Shown here: positions 15,656-24,744 of the stretch, one piece after another
Position numbering within the stretch: the first letter of the stretch is position 1
Layout: the number at the start of each line of letters is the position of its first letter
From: Roseomonas genomospecies 6
Lineage (GTDB): Bacteria; Pseudomonadota; Alphaproteobacteria; Azospirillales; Azospirillaceae
Assembly: GCF_008365375.1 (NCBI RefSeq)
Contig: NZ_QOKW01000014.1
Location: 62,001 to 126,000 of the forward strand
Reading direction: 5' to 3'
Length of the DNA stretch: 64,000 nt
Made by a program: the position numbers and the translations under genes
The notes under the pieces: model-generated
The model's input: the letters and a program-made list of their open reading frames with translations, nothing else
What the model was told of the DNA's origin: nothing
Database searches by the model: none

Positions 15656-16460
15656 GCGCGCCGACCTGCGCTTCGAGATCGCGGACCGCACGCCGGAGGA
15701 GATCGGGGCGCTGGCCCACCGTGTGGAGGCCGCCCTCGAGAACGCCTGCCCGGCCATCGGGGTGGAGAATGTGCTGACCGGCATCGAGAAGCTGGCCGCC
15801 CGCTTCGGCCTGGAGCTTCCGGACGCCGACGTGCTGGAGGCCGACATCCTCGACATGGCCGGCTGGTCCGCCGAGGAGTGGATCGCCGGCTTCCGCGGCG
15901 TCTGGTCCTCCTTCCGGTCCGGCTACCGGCGCTTTCCCACGGTCGGCGACTTCCGCGCCGCCGCCGGTCAGGCATCGGTGGACGGTGGAACGGCGGCCCT
16001 GCGCCGGCTGGCCATGGCCCTTCGCCAGGAACAGCAGATCCGCGCCCGCGAGATCGCCTTCCGCCGCCGCCAGAAGGAGAAGGAGGCGGAAACCGCCCGC
16101 CGTCAGCAGGCGATGGCCGTCGCGGCCCCGATGCCGGTCCCGGCGCTTCCAGCCCCCGTTTCCGCCCGTCCGGAGGGACCGCAAGGGGAGACGGTGGCCG
16201 CGCAGCCCCTTCCCCAGACTTCGCATGCGGCCGCAGGCCCGTCGGTTGCGGTGCCGAAGTTCTTCCAAAATAGCCGGACCACAAAAGACTTTCATACCAC
16301 AGTATGCAATGACGGGCGCCCGGCACTTTCCAGTAAGAGTCCACACCTGAAAAGTGCATACCCAGAAACGAAGCGTTCCAAAGATCGCTCAAGGGGCAGA
16401 GGCACCGGCGCCATGGCGCGGCAGGGCGTTCAATATTCCGATAGGTTAGTGTCTTTATAA
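15534..16460 (+). CDS. Hypothetical protein, possibly replication-associated, with eroded 3' end
   Basis: A 308-aa protein that I do not recognise. Residues 40-150 are well-behaved (ALAHRVEAALENACPAIGVE, ELPDADVLEADILDM, WIAGFRGVWSSFRSGYRRFP) and are followed by a charged coiled-coil (EIAFRRRQKEKEAETARRQQ) and a Pro/Ala-rich linker. From about residue 240 (base 16255) the third-position GC bias disappears and the sequence looks like non-coding DNA read through, so the true C-terminus may have been lost by frameshift. GGAG precedes ATG 15534; ATG 15588 would shorten the overlap with the previous gene. Its position behind the origin suggests a replication role. Confidence 0.55.
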   Translation: MTDSLPSLSASAAPQTPDMAWLPATPVSSLPCAIASLARLERADLRFEIADRTPEEIGALAHRVEAALENACPAIGVENVLTGIEKLAARFGLELPDADVLEADILDMAGWSAEEWIAGFRGVWSSFRSGYRRFPTVGDFRAAAGQASVDGGTAALRRLAMALRQEQQIRAREIAFRRRQKEKEAETARRQQAMAVAAPMPVPALPAPVSARPEGPQGETVAAQPLPQTSHAAAGPSVAVPKFFQNSRTTKDFHTTVCNDGRPALSSKSPHLKSAYPETKRSKDRSRGRGTGAMARQGVQYSDRLVSL

Positions 16461-16562
16461 ACAGCTTCATCCGAACGGCCAAGATTCCAGTAGCGAACCA
16501 CGAAAGGGGGGCGCAAGATACGACAGTCCGTTGGTGCCCCGAACTTTTGGGATCGCCCATCC

Positions 16563-19205
16563 ATGCCGTCCATAAAGGTATTCCGTCAGCGACCGATGAC
16601 TCTGCGCGGGTACCTCTTGAGGCTTGTGCTCGTGACTCTGGTGCCGATGCTTCTGCTCGGCGGGATGCTCATCGGCTGGCTGGTGCAGCAGCAGCGCGAA
16701 GCGGTCGAAGACAACATGTACGACACGGCGGAGGCGCTGGCCCTGATCGTGGACCGGGAACTGGCCGCGACCATCGACTCGCTGCGGGCGCTGTCCCGCG
16801 CGGAGGCGCTGGCCGTCGACGATCCCGCCGCCTTCCACCAGCGGGCGACGCAGGCGCTGTCCCAGCATCCCTATTGGACCGGCATCGTGCTGACCGATCC
16901 GTCGGGGCGCGGGATCGCCGATACGGCAACCCCTCCTGGCGCCCCCGTTCCGGCCGGGACCCAGCTCGACACCCTGCGACGGGTGATCGCGACCCGCCAG
17001 CCGGCGGTGTCCGATCTGATGGCCGCGACGGCGGGCGACCGTCCGACGATCGCCGTCATGGTGCCGGTGCTGCGCGACGGCACCCTCCGCTACGTCCTGT
17101 CGGCGGTGATCGACCCGCAGACCTGGAGCAACCTCCTGGAGGGGTTCGAGACCCGGTCCGGCCTGATCGCCGCGATCATCGACGGCCAGAACCGGATCGC
17201 CGCGCGCTCGCGCGAGCATGCGGAGTTTCTGGGGCGGACGGTTCCGGACTGGTTCCTGGAAGCGCGCGGCGCGGCGGTGACCGGCAATTACCGCGGAGCC
17301 ACGCTGGACGGGGTGGAGATCATCGGTGCCTTCCACCGCGCGCAGCTTGCCGGATGGACGCTGGTTGCCGCGACGCCGGCCGAGGCCGTTCTGAATCCCC
17401 TGCACCGCACGGTCGTGCTGGCGCTGGGGTTGGGTCTGCTTCTGCTGGGCGTTTCGGCGGCGTCGGCGGCGGTGTTCGCCCGGCGGCTCGCCCACCCCGT
17501 CCGCGAACTGGCCGCTCACGGCGGCAGCCTGATGGAAGGGCGGCCCATCCGCTACGACGGCGGCGTGTCCGTGAGCGAGTTCGACGAACTGCACCGGGTC
17601 ATGGCCGAGGCTAGCACCGCTCTCGTCGGGGCCAGCGAAACCGCCGCTCAGGCGGAGGCGCGCTACCGCGCCATCGTGGACACGGCGGTGGACGCCATCC
17701 TGGTCATCGACCGGGCCGGCGTCCTGCACAGTTTCAACCGCGCAGCGGAGCGCATCTTCGGCTACGCCGTGGAGGAGGTGATGGGCCGCAACGTCAGCAT
17801 GCTGATGCCTGAACCGGACCGCGGCGCCCACGACGGTTATCTGAAGCGCTACCACCGTACCGGGGAACGGCGGATCATCGGCATCGGGCGCGAGGTGTCG
17901 GGCCGGCGCAAGGACGGGTCGGTGTTCCCGCTGGAGTTGTCGGTTGCCGAATGGAAGGCGGACGGCGAAACGCGCTTCACCGGCATCGTGCGCGACATCA
18001 CCGCCCGCAAGACGGCGGAGGAGGCGCTGCTCGCCGCCAAGGACGCGGCGGAGGAGGCGATGGAGCGCGCCCTGCGCGCCGCGGACGAGGCCCGGCGGGA
18101 GAAGACCCGCGCTGAAAAGGCGGAGCGGGCGAAGACCCAGTTCCTGGCGGCGGCCAGCCATGACCTGCGCCAGCCCGTGCAGTCGCTCTATTTCTTCGCG
18201 CAGGTGCTGGACGACAAGCTGCGCGGCAATTCCGGGCACGAACTGGTCGCCAGCATGGGGCATTCGCTGGACGCGCTGAAGCTCCTTCTGGACAGCCTGC
18301 TGGACGTGTCGCGGCTCGACGCCGGAGCGGTGGTGCCCAGCGTGACGGAATGCGCGGTCGGCCCGCTGCTCGACCGGCTGGCGGCGGAGTACGGGCCGCG
18401 TGCGGAAGGGCAGGGGCTGCGCCTTCGCGTCGTGCCGACCTCCTTGTGGGCGCGCACCGACCCGATGCTTCTGGAACGCATCCTGCGCAACCTGATCGAG
18501 AACGCGCTGCGCTACACCGAGCGGGGCGGCGTCGTGGTCGGCTGCCGGCGCGGCAACGGCGCTCTGCGGATCGAGGTGGCCGACAACGGGGTCGGGGTGC
18601 CGGAGGAGTTGCAGCAGACCGTCTTCGAGGAGTTCTTCCAGATCGGCAACCCCGAGCGCGACCGGACCAAGGGGCTGGGTCTCGGGCTTGCCATCGTGAA
18701 GCGGCTGGCCGGGCTGCTCGGCCACACGATCGCCCTGCGGTCGCGGCCCGGACGGGGCAGCGTCTTCTCGGTCGAGCTTCCCTCGGTGCGCGCCCGCGCG
18801 ATCCTGCGCCGCAACGGGGCCGACCGGGCCAACGACGACGGGCAGGGGCTGGTGGTGGTCATCGACGACGAGGCCATCGTGCTTCTCAGCCTGCGCACCC
18901 TTTTGGAACAGTGGGGTTACGAGGTGGTGGCCGCCGTGTCGGGGGAGGAGGCGGTGGACCTGCTGCACGGGCTTGGCCGCCTGCCGGACCTGATCATCGC
19001 CGACTACCGCCTGCGCGAGGGGCGGACGGGGGTGGAGGCGATCCGCGACATCCACGGCGTCTGCGGCGTGCGCGTTCCCGCCGTGGTTCTGACCGGCGAC
19101 ACGGCGCCCGAACGCATCACCGAAATCCGCGGCGCCGGCTTCCGCCTCGTCCACAAGCCGATCACCCCGCACATCCTGCGCGAACTGCTGAGGCCCGCGG
19201 CCTGA
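16563..19205 (+). CDS. Hybrid sensor histidine kinase with Cache-like and PAS domains
   Basis: An 880-aa membrane sensor. Layout: membrane helix about 19-42, periplasmic dCache-like sensor to about 275, second helix 283-307, PAS domain about 365-480 (AIVDTAVDAILVIDRAGVLH, with the FixL-like GRNVSMLMPEPDRGAHDGY), coiled coil, HisKA with phospho-acceptor His533 (AASHDLRQPVQSL), HATPase (NLIENALRYT, DNGVGVP, GLGLGLAIV) and C-terminal receiver with Asp814 (LIIADYRLREG). No response regulator gene is adjacent; output probably goes through the receiver by phosphorelay. The ribosome site is weak for both ATG 16563 and the alternative ATG 16596. Ligand unknown. Confidence 0.9.
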   Translation: MPSIKVFRQRPMTLRGYLLRLVLVTLVPMLLLGGMLIGWLVQQQREAVEDNMYDTAEALALIVDRELAATIDSLRALSRAEALAVDDPAAFHQRATQALSQHPYWTGIVLTDPSGRGIADTATPPGAPVPAGTQLDTLRRVIATRQPAVSDLMAATAGDRPTIAVMVPVLRDGTLRYVLSAVIDPQTWSNLLEGFETRSGLIAAIIDGQNRIAARSREHAEFLGRTVPDWFLEARGAAVTGNYRGATLDGVEIIGAFHRAQLAGWTLVAATPAEAVLNPLHRTVVLALGLGLLLLGVSAASAAVFARRLAHPVRELAAHGGSLMEGRPIRYDGGVSVSEFDELHRVMAEASTALVGASETAAQAEARYRAIVDTAVDAILVIDRAGVLHSFNRAAERIFGYAVEEVMGRNVSMLMPEPDRGAHDGYLKRYHRTGERRIIGIGREVSGRRKDGSVFPLELSVAEWKADGETRFTGIVRDITARKTAEEALLAAKDAAEEAMERALRAADEARREKTRAEKAERAKTQFLAAASHDLRQPVQSLYFFAQVLDDKLRGNSGHELVASMGHSLDALKLLLDSLLDVSRLDAGAVVPSVTECAVGPLLDRLAAEYGPRAEGQGLRLRVVPTSLWARTDPMLLERILRNLIENALRYTERGGVVVGCRRGNGALRIEVADNGVGVPEELQQTVFEEFFQIGNPERDRTKGLGLGLAIVKRLAGLLGHTIALRSRPGRGSVFSVELPSVRARAILRRNGADRANDDGQGLVVVIDDEAIVLLSLRTLLEQWGYEVVAAVSGEEAVDLLHGLGRLPDLIIADYRLREGRTGVEAIRDIHGVCGVRVPAVVLTGDTAPERITEIRGAGFRLVHKPITPHILRELLRPAA

Positions 19206-19239
19206 CCAAGAGCAGCCAGACGATGAAGGGCCGGTTTTT

Positions 19240-19268
19240 GACCCTGGCCGCCGACCGGCCGGGTCTTT
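19240..19268 (+). terminator. Candidate terminator after the hybrid kinase
   Basis: GACCC-T-GGCC (19240-19249) pairs with GGCC-GGGTC (19257-19265) with a one-base bulge and a 7-base loop, followed by TTT. An alternative pairing GGCCGGT/ACCGGCC (19229-19260) overlaps it. Confidence 0.45.
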
Positions 19269-19305
19269 AGCGTCTCCGCCTCCTTGGGGAAGAGGGAGAC
19301 GGGAG

Positions 19306-19914
19306 ATGAACTGGAGCAAGGGCCTGTGGCGGGGCTGGCTTGCCGCCGCCCTGCTGTGGGTGGCCGCGGTCGGCGCCTTCGCCGCGAACGACCTGCAAGG
19401 CCGGCACCCCTTTGCGGGTCTTTACGCCTTTTCCGAAGCGAAGGACGGTTTCCTGCCGCAGCACTACGCCGCCGACGAGGCGGTGGTGGTGGACGGCGTG
19501 AGGCGCGGCGTCGTCGCGCGGACCGACTTCGCCGACGGCACCACGCTGGCCGCGCCCCCGGACCTCGGCGAGGAGCGCCTGCGCCGGATCGCCGACCGTT
19601 TCTGGGCGGAGCGCTGGCAGCGCCGGGCGGAGGCGCTGTGGCCCTGGGCTGCGCGCGCCGCGGTGCCGCCGCTGCTTCTTCTTCTGTCCGGCGCCTTCGT
19701 CCTGTGGATCGCCCGCGGCTTCCGCCCGGTGGCGGCCCCTGTGGAGACGGTGGCGGCGGAGAGGAGGGCGGCGGAGAGGGTGGAGGAGGAGAAGGGAGAG
19801 GACGGCGCGCCGAAGGCCGCCTTCAACACGCGCTCCGCCGGCGGGCTGCCCCCTTTCATCCGCTCGTTGGGGCCTGACCCCAAACGGCGCCGCGTCCTGG
19901 GAGCGGGCCGGTAA
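19306..19914 (+). CDS. Hypothetical protein with signal peptide and one membrane helix
   Basis: A 202-aa protein with an N-terminal signal (GWLAAALLWVAAVGAFAAND), an extracytoplasmic part of about 90 residues and a single membrane helix near 120-140 (AVPPLLLLLSGAFVLWIARG). A charged cytoplasmic tail rich in Glu, Arg and Ala follows. No family recognised. GGGAGACGGGAG sits directly upstream of the ATG. It lies between the hybrid kinase and the kaiC-like operon on the same strand, without evidence of joint function. Confidence 0.68.
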   Translation: MNWSKGLWRGWLAAALLWVAAVGAFAANDLQGRHPFAGLYAFSEAKDGFLPQHYAADEAVVVDGVRRGVVARTDFADGTTLAAPPDLGEERLRRIADRFWAERWQRRAEALWPWAARAAVPPLLLLLSGAFVLWIARGFRPVAAPVETVAAERRAAERVEEEKGEDGAPKAAFNTRSAGGLPPFIRSLGPDPKRRRVLGAGR

Positions 19915-19951
19915 AGGAAACCGACGGCGTTCGGCTTGCGGAAGGCGCAAA

Positions 19952-19976
19952 GGAACAGGGGCCCCGGCTTCGGGTT
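19952..19976 (+). promoter_or_regulatory. EcfG-like promoter upstream of the kaiC-like gene
   Basis: GGAAC (19952-19956) and GGTT (19973-19976) are separated by 16 bases, close to the alphaproteobacterial EcfG consensus GGAAC-N16/17-CGTT. It lies about 55 bases before the chosen start. Two sites with identical spacing occur at 33841 and 34325. Chance matches also exist inside coding DNA (one near 12556). Confidence 0.4.
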
Positions 19977-20031
19977 GATGCTGGCGCGGGGCACGGATGG
20001 TGCCGACGGGCCGGATCAAGAGGAGATGTGG

Positions 20032-21525
20032 GTGCCGGAGCCGACCAACACCGAAAAGATCGTTACCGGGATTCCGGAATTCGACATGATCCTGCGGGGC
20101 GGTCTGCCGCGCGGGCGGCTTCATCTTCTGGAAGGCGCGCCGGGAACCGGCAAGACGACCATCGCCCTTCAATTCCTGCTGAAGGGCCTGGAGGACGGCA
20201 AGCGCGGTCTCTACGTCACTCTTTCGGAAACCGAGACGGAACTCCGGGCCTCGGCCAGCAGCCACGGCTGGTCGCTGGACGACATCGGCATCTTCGAACT
20301 CGTCCCGCTGGAAGCGCAGCTCGACCGCCAGCAGAGCGTGCTTTATCCGTCCGAGGTGGAATTGGGCGAGACCATCCGCCTCATCACCGACCGGATCAAG
20401 GCCGAAAACCCCGACCTCGTGGTGATCGACTCCCTGTCGGAACTGCGGCTGCTCGCCCAGGACCAGCTTCGCTACCGGCGGCAGATCCTGGCGCTGAAGC
20501 AGTTCCTTCAGGGGCGCCACTGCACCACGCTGGCGCTGGACGATCTGACCAGCCAGACCGGCTCCATGGAACTGCACAGCCTGATGCACGGCGTGGTCAG
20601 CCTGGAGCAGATCGAACGGTCCTACGGCGCGGCGCGGCGGCGTCTGCGGATCGCCAAGATGCGCGGCACAGAATACCAGAGCGGCTGGCACGATTTCGCC
20701 ATCACGCCGGGCAATGTGCTGATCTTCCCGAGCCTGATCGCGGACGAGCACAAGGCGGAGTTCGAGCCGACCGTCGTGTCGAGCAACCTGGACGGGCTGG
20801 ACAAGCTGATGGGCGGCGGGCTGACCCGCGGCACGACGACGATGCTCGTCGGCCCCTCGGGCGTCGGCAAGTCGTCCATCGCTCTTCAATATGTCACGGC
20901 GGCGGTGCGCCGCGGCGAACACGCGGCCTATTTCTCCTTCGACGAGTCCTTCGAGACCCTGGCGCTGCGCAGCACCGCGCTCGGCATCGACATCGAGGAG
21001 GCGGTCCGCAGGGGCGAGCTGGGCTGGGAACGCGCCAATCCGTCGCGCCTGTCGCCGGGCCAGTTCGTCTGGCAGGTCCGCCGTCAGGTGGAGGACCAGA
21101 AGGCCCGCGTCGTGGTGATCGACAGCCTGAACTCGTACCTCAGCACCATGCCGGAGGAGAAGGCGCTCATCCTCCAGATGCACGAACTCCTCACCTATCT
21201 GAACAACCAGGGGGTCGTGACCATCCTGATCCTCGCCCAGCAGGGCATCGTCGGCGACATCCAGAATCCGGTGGACCTGTCCTTCATGAGCGACACGGTG
21301 GTGCTGCTGCGCTTCTTCGAGGCGGCGGGGGAGGTGCGGAAGGCGATCTCGGTGGTCAAGAAGCGCACCGGCGTCCATGAGCTGTCGATCCGCGAATTCC
21401 GTCTGTTCCCCGAGGGCATGCAGATCGGCCCGCAGCTCATGGAATTCCGCGGCGTGCTCACCGGCATCCCCAGCTATGACGGCTCCGCGGACCCGCTGTT
21501 GCGCGGGCAGAGCGAGACGGGCTGA
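20032..21525 (+). CDS. KaiC-like double-domain RecA-type ATPase
   Basis: A 497-aa protein with two RecA/KaiC domains. Domain 1 has the P-loop GAPGTGKT at 35-42 and the acidic pair in TLSETETE. Domain 2 has GPSGVGKSS near 274 and FSFDESFE. Both halves keep a Walker B (LVVIDSLSEL; VVVIDSLNSY). It belongs to the KaiC homologues of non-cyanobacteria, which typically lack KaiA/KaiB and work with a histidine kinase in stress or light responses. The next gene, 9 bp on, is such a kinase. GTG 20032 has AGGAG 6 bases upstream; ATG 20026 touches the same AGGAG, and longer in-frame starts would include the candidate promoter. Confidence 0.88.
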   Translation: MPEPTNTEKIVTGIPEFDMILRGGLPRGRLHLLEGAPGTGKTTIALQFLLKGLEDGKRGLYVTLSETETELRASASSHGWSLDDIGIFELVPLEAQLDRQQSVLYPSEVELGETIRLITDRIKAENPDLVVIDSLSELRLLAQDQLRYRRQILALKQFLQGRHCTTLALDDLTSQTGSMELHSLMHGVVSLEQIERSYGAARRRLRIAKMRGTEYQSGWHDFAITPGNVLIFPSLIADEHKAEFEPTVVSSNLDGLDKLMGGGLTRGTTTMLVGPSGVGKSSIALQYVTAAVRRGEHAAYFSFDESFETLALRSTALGIDIEEAVRRGELGWERANPSRLSPGQFVWQVRRQVEDQKARVVVIDSLNSYLSTMPEEKALILQMHELLTYLNNQGVVTILILAQQGIVGDIQNPVDLSFMSDTVVLLRFFEAAGEVRKAISVVKKRTGVHELSIREFRLFPEGMQIGPQLMEFRGVLTGIPSYDGSADPLLRGQSETG

Positions 21526-21534
21526 CCGCAGGCC

Positions 21535-23199
21535 ATGGACGCCCCGATCCTCGTCCTCGCCCCGCATGGCCGCGATGCGGAGGTCATCCGTCTCGTGCTG
21601 GACGAGGTCGGGCTGGCCACCCGGGTCTGCGCCGACCTGCCGGCCGTGTGCGACGGGCTGACGAAGGAAATCACGGCGTTGATCCTGTCCGAAGGCGCCC
21701 TGGGTGCCGGGATGGAGGAACTGATCGCTTGCCTGGAGGCGCAGCCGCCCTGGTCGGACCTTCCCATTCTCGTGCTCACGGCGCGCGGCAGCCGTTCGGC
21801 CACCAAGGCGCGGTGGGCGCAGTTCCAGCGGCTCGGCAACGTCACGCTGCTGGACCCGCCCCTGCACGCCGAAGCCCTGCAGAGCGCGGCGCGGTCCGCG
21901 ACCCGGACGCGCCTGCGCCAATACCGCACCCGAACGCTTCTGGCCGACATCGAGCGGGCCAACGACGAACTGGAGCGCCGGGTGACGGAGCGGACCGCCG
22001 CGCTGGAAAACGAAATGCTGGAGCGCCGAAAGGCCGAGGAAGCGTTGCAGCAGGCGCAGAAGATGGAAACGGTGGGCCAGCTCACGGGCGGGATCGCCCA
22101 CGACTTCAACAATCTTCTGCAGGTCATGCTCGGCAACCTGCATTTGGTGCAAGGCAAGCTGCCGGACGACGACCCGCTGCTGCGCCATGTCGCCATGGCC
22201 ATCACCGCCGGAGACCGCGCCGCCGCGCTCACCCGGCATCTTCTGGCCTTTGCCCGGCGCCAGCCGCTGTCCCCCCGGAGCCTGGACGTGAACGCGCTGG
22301 TCACCGCCATGAGCGGCCTGCTTCAGCGGTCCGTCGGCGAGTCGATCCAGGTGGAGACGGTGCTGGCTCCCGGTCTCTGGCGGACATGGGCGGATGCCAA
22401 TCAGGTCGAAAGCGCTCTTCTCAATCTGGCCATCAACGCCCGCGACGCCATGCCCGACGGCGGGCACATCCGCATCGAGACGTGCAACGCCGTTCTGGAC
22501 GAGACCTTTTCCGACACGCAAGGGGACGCCCTTCCCGGCGGCTACGTCCTGCTCCGCATGACGGATACCGGCACCGGCATGTCTCCGGCCGTTCTGGAGC
22601 GGGCGTTCGAACCGTTCTTCACGACGAAGCCCATCGGTCAGGGCTCCGGGCTCGGGCTGAGCCAGATCTACGGCTTCGCGCGCCAATCGGGCGGACACGC
22701 GGCCATCCATTCGAAGCCCGGGCGCGGCACGACCGTCAGCCTGTATCTGCCGCGGCATGACGGTGCCGCCGATGCGGACAGGCCGGTCGCCGATCCGGAA
22801 CCGGAGCCGCAGACTCCCATCCGGAGCAATGAAACCATCCTCGTGGTCGAGGACGAGGCTCTCGTGCTGATGCTGTGGGTCGAAGCGCTGGAAGGCCAGG
22901 GATACCGTGTTCTGCAGGCGGCGGACCCCCAAGCGGCGAGCCGGATACTGGAGTCCGACGCATCGATCGATCTTCTGGTCACCGATGTCGGATTGCCTGG
23001 AATGACCGGACGGGAGCTGGCGAGCCTCGCGCGCGGCCTTCGCCCGGGGTTGAAGGTGCTGTTCGTGACCGGTTACGCGCATTACGCCGCCCTTGAACCG
23101 GACAGTCTCGGACCCGGCACGCGGATGCTCGGCAAGCCGGTCGGGGTTGAAACCTTGCAGATCACGGTCCGCTCGCTGCTGGACGGCGACGAGGCCTGA
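21535..23199 (+). CDS. Hybrid histidine kinase linked to the KaiC-like protein
   Basis: A 554-aa cytoplasmic kinase. Residues 1-120 resemble a receiver domain that has lost its phosphorylatable Asp (ITALILSEGALG at the expected place), a pseudo-receiver. A coiled coil follows (ERANDELERRVTERTAALEN), then HisKA of the GGIAHDFNN type with His189, HATPase (NLAINARDAMPDGG, GSGLGLSQIYGF) and a C-terminal receiver with Asp484 (LLVTDVGLPGMTG). It is co-transcribed with the KaiC-like gene at 9 bp spacing. A pseudo-receiver on a KaiC-partner kinase suggests control by protein contact, not phosphorylation; this is inference. Confidence 0.88.
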   Translation: MDAPILVLAPHGRDAEVIRLVLDEVGLATRVCADLPAVCDGLTKEITALILSEGALGAGMEELIACLEAQPPWSDLPILVLTARGSRSATKARWAQFQRLGNVTLLDPPLHAEALQSAARSATRTRLRQYRTRTLLADIERANDELERRVTERTAALENEMLERRKAEEALQQAQKMETVGQLTGGIAHDFNNLLQVMLGNLHLVQGKLPDDDPLLRHVAMAITAGDRAAALTRHLLAFARRQPLSPRSLDVNALVTAMSGLLQRSVGESIQVETVLAPGLWRTWADANQVESALLNLAINARDAMPDGGHIRIETCNAVLDETFSDTQGDALPGGYVLLRMTDTGTGMSPAVLERAFEPFFTTKPIGQGSGLGLSQIYGFARQSGGHAAIHSKPGRGTTVSLYLPRHDGAADADRPVADPEPEPQTPIRSNETILVVEDEALVLMLWVEALEGQGYRVLQAADPQAASRILESDASIDLLVTDVGLPGMTGRELASLARGLRPGLKVLFVTGYAHYAALEPDSLGPGTRMLGKPVGVETLQITVRSLLDGDEA

Positions 23200-23230
23200 G
23201 GCCATAGTCCCGGTTTCCGAAGCAGGGTCA

Positions 23231-23470
23231 TCGCATTTGATTTCCCTCTCCCGCCCCGGGAGAGGGAAGGGACCCACGCGCCAGCGTGGGAAGGGTGAGG
23301 GTCGCACGAGAATCCGTCGCTGATCCTTGCCGGTACCCTCACCCGGCTCTCAGCGGATGCCAATGGCATCCGCCTGTCGCCGTCAGCGCTGGCTTCCAGC
23401 CAGCGCGAGAGGCCGCTGCGCGGCCACCCTCTCCCGGGACGGGAGAAGGACTCAGCACCAAATGCGATAG
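23231..23470. repeat. Imperfect inverted-repeat intergenic element (about 240 bp)
   Basis: The left end ATCGCATTTGATTTCCCTC followed by CCCGCCCCGGGAGAG is mirrored at the right end, where CTCTCCCGGGACGGGAG leads to CACCAAATGCGAT. Internal short dyads such as CCACGCG/CGCGTGG and GGGTGAGGGT/ACCCTCACCC are present. It has the look of a non-coding mobile or REP-like repeat. The terminal word TATCGCATTTG also appears alone at about 24650. It fills most of the 424-bp gap between the kinase and the DUF2946 gene. Confidence 0.6.
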
Positions 23471-23623
23471 CCTTGGTTTCCGAAGGACGGCAACTCGACA
23501 AGCCCCCGGTCCATCGCCTACAACCGGTTGTCCGGCCTGGAGACGGAATTGGCATCGGCGGGTGAACGGGGCGACACTGGCGAGGTCTTCGGCCTTCTCC
23601 CCGGCGGGGGCGAGGGAAACCGC

Positions 23624-24031
23624 ATGACGCTCCGCCGTTCCCTGTTCCGCTGGAGAGCCGCGCTGTCCACGGCTCTGGCCGTCGGGCTGCTGCTGATCCT
23701 GGTGCAGGCGCCGGTTCAGGCTGTCGCCACGCTGTCCGCGGGATTGGCGCAGGCGTTCTGGGCGTCGTCCATGTGCGGGCCGGACGGCGCCGGGGAACGG
23801 CTGCCCTCGGTACCCGGTCAGCCGGGGCACGATCTTGCGCACTGCCTGGATTGCCAGCTCGGCTGCGCGCCTCCGGCGGCGCTCACCCCGGCGGGTGTGG
23901 CCGTTCCTCCGCCGCGCTTTTTCGGGGCGCTGCGGTTGCCGCCGTGTCGGACCCGCCGGCTCCGCCGCCCGCGCGGTTTTCGCCCGAACGCCCGTGCGCC
24001 GCCGGTGACGCTTCCTGCCTTGTCCCTTTGA
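23624..24031 (+). CDS. DUF2946-like exported protein
   Basis: A 135-aa protein with an N-terminal hydrophobic segment (STALAVGLLLILVQAPVQAV) and a cysteine cluster HCLDCQLGC, typical of DUF2946 proteins that occur beside copper-handling genes. The C-terminal tail is rich in Arg and Pro and of uncertain structure. GAGGGAAA precedes the ATG. The copper chaperone gene begins 39 bp downstream, so they are probably one unit. A role in metal handling is inferred from this pairing. Confidence 0.65.
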   Translation: MTLRRSLFRWRAALSTALAVGLLLILVQAPVQAVATLSAGLAQAFWASSMCGPDGAGERLPSVPGQPGHDLAHCLDCQLGCAPPAALTPAGVAVPPPRFFGALRLPPCRTRRLRRPRGFRPNARAPPVTLPALSL

Positions 24032-24070
24032 TCTCCAGATCCACCGAATTTTTCGCAGGACTACGTCATC

Positions 24071-24577
24071 ATGAAGAAGCACACCCTGGCGCTCGCCGCT
24101 CTGATCGCCCTGACCGCCGGCACCGCCCTGGCCCACGATCACAAGGCCGGGCCGATCAACATCGAACATCCCTGGGCGCGCGCCACGGCGCCCTCGGCGC
24201 GGAACGGCGCGGCCTATATGGTCCTGAACGCCCACGGCGCGGACAGCGACCGTCTGCTGTCGGCCAGCACGCCCGTCGCCGACAAGGCGGAACTGCACAC
24301 CCACCTGATGGACAACGGCGTCATGAAGATGCGTCAGGTCGACGCCATCGAGGTGGCTCCGGGCTCGCCCACGGCGCTCCAGCCCGGCGGCCTGCACGTC
24401 ATGCTGCTCGGCCTGAAGCAGCCGTTGGCCCAGGGGAAGGCGTTCCCGCTGACCCTGACCTTCGAGAAGGCCGGCCCGGTCACCGTGCAGGTGGACGTGC
24501 AGGGCGCCGGTTCCGCCGCCCCGTCCCACAACGGCGCGGGCGGGCCGCAGCCGGGCGGCACGCAGCACAAGCACTGA
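24071..24577 (+). CDS. PCu(A)C-family periplasmic copper chaperone
   Basis: A 168-aa periplasmic protein: signal peptide MKKHTLALAALIALTAGTALA, then the PCuAC cupredoxin-like domain with IEHPWARATAP, AAYMVLNAHG and the metal ligands in ELHTHLMDNGVMKM and GGLHVMLLGL (H-x10-M...H-x-M pattern). A His-rich tail (GGTQHKH) may add copper sites. Such proteins deliver Cu(I) to cytochrome oxidase. The only companion gene is the upstream DUF2946-like one. Confidence 0.9.
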   Translation: MKKHTLALAALIALTAGTALAHDHKAGPINIEHPWARATAPSARNGAAYMVLNAHGADSDRLLSASTPVADKAELHTHLMDNGVMKMRQVDAIEVAPGSPTALQPGGLHVMLLGLKQPLAQGKAFPLTLTFEKAGPVTVQVDVQGAGSAAPSHNGAGGPQPGGTQHKH

Positions 24578-24744
24578 CGGGTGTCCGCCGCGCCGGACCC
24601 GCCCACGGGCCGGCGCGGCGGCAACCGCAGGTCCGCACTGATATACCAGTATCGCATTTGACCGGTTGCCGTTCATGGGCCAGGGTTGCGGGGCGCCGCA
24701 GGAAGGCTCACAGGAAGGACAGCCCCGCCCATGATCGCCGCCTC

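Noticed and set aside
16467..19319. 950-aa open frame on the minus strand
   Set aside because: Antisense shadow of the hybrid histidine kinase. High GC keeps opposite frames open; composition is Arg/His/Gln/Gly-rich without domains.
19267..23307. 1346-aa open frame on the minus strand
   Set aside because: Antisense to the small membrane protein, the KaiC-like ATPase and its kinase, all with clear domains.
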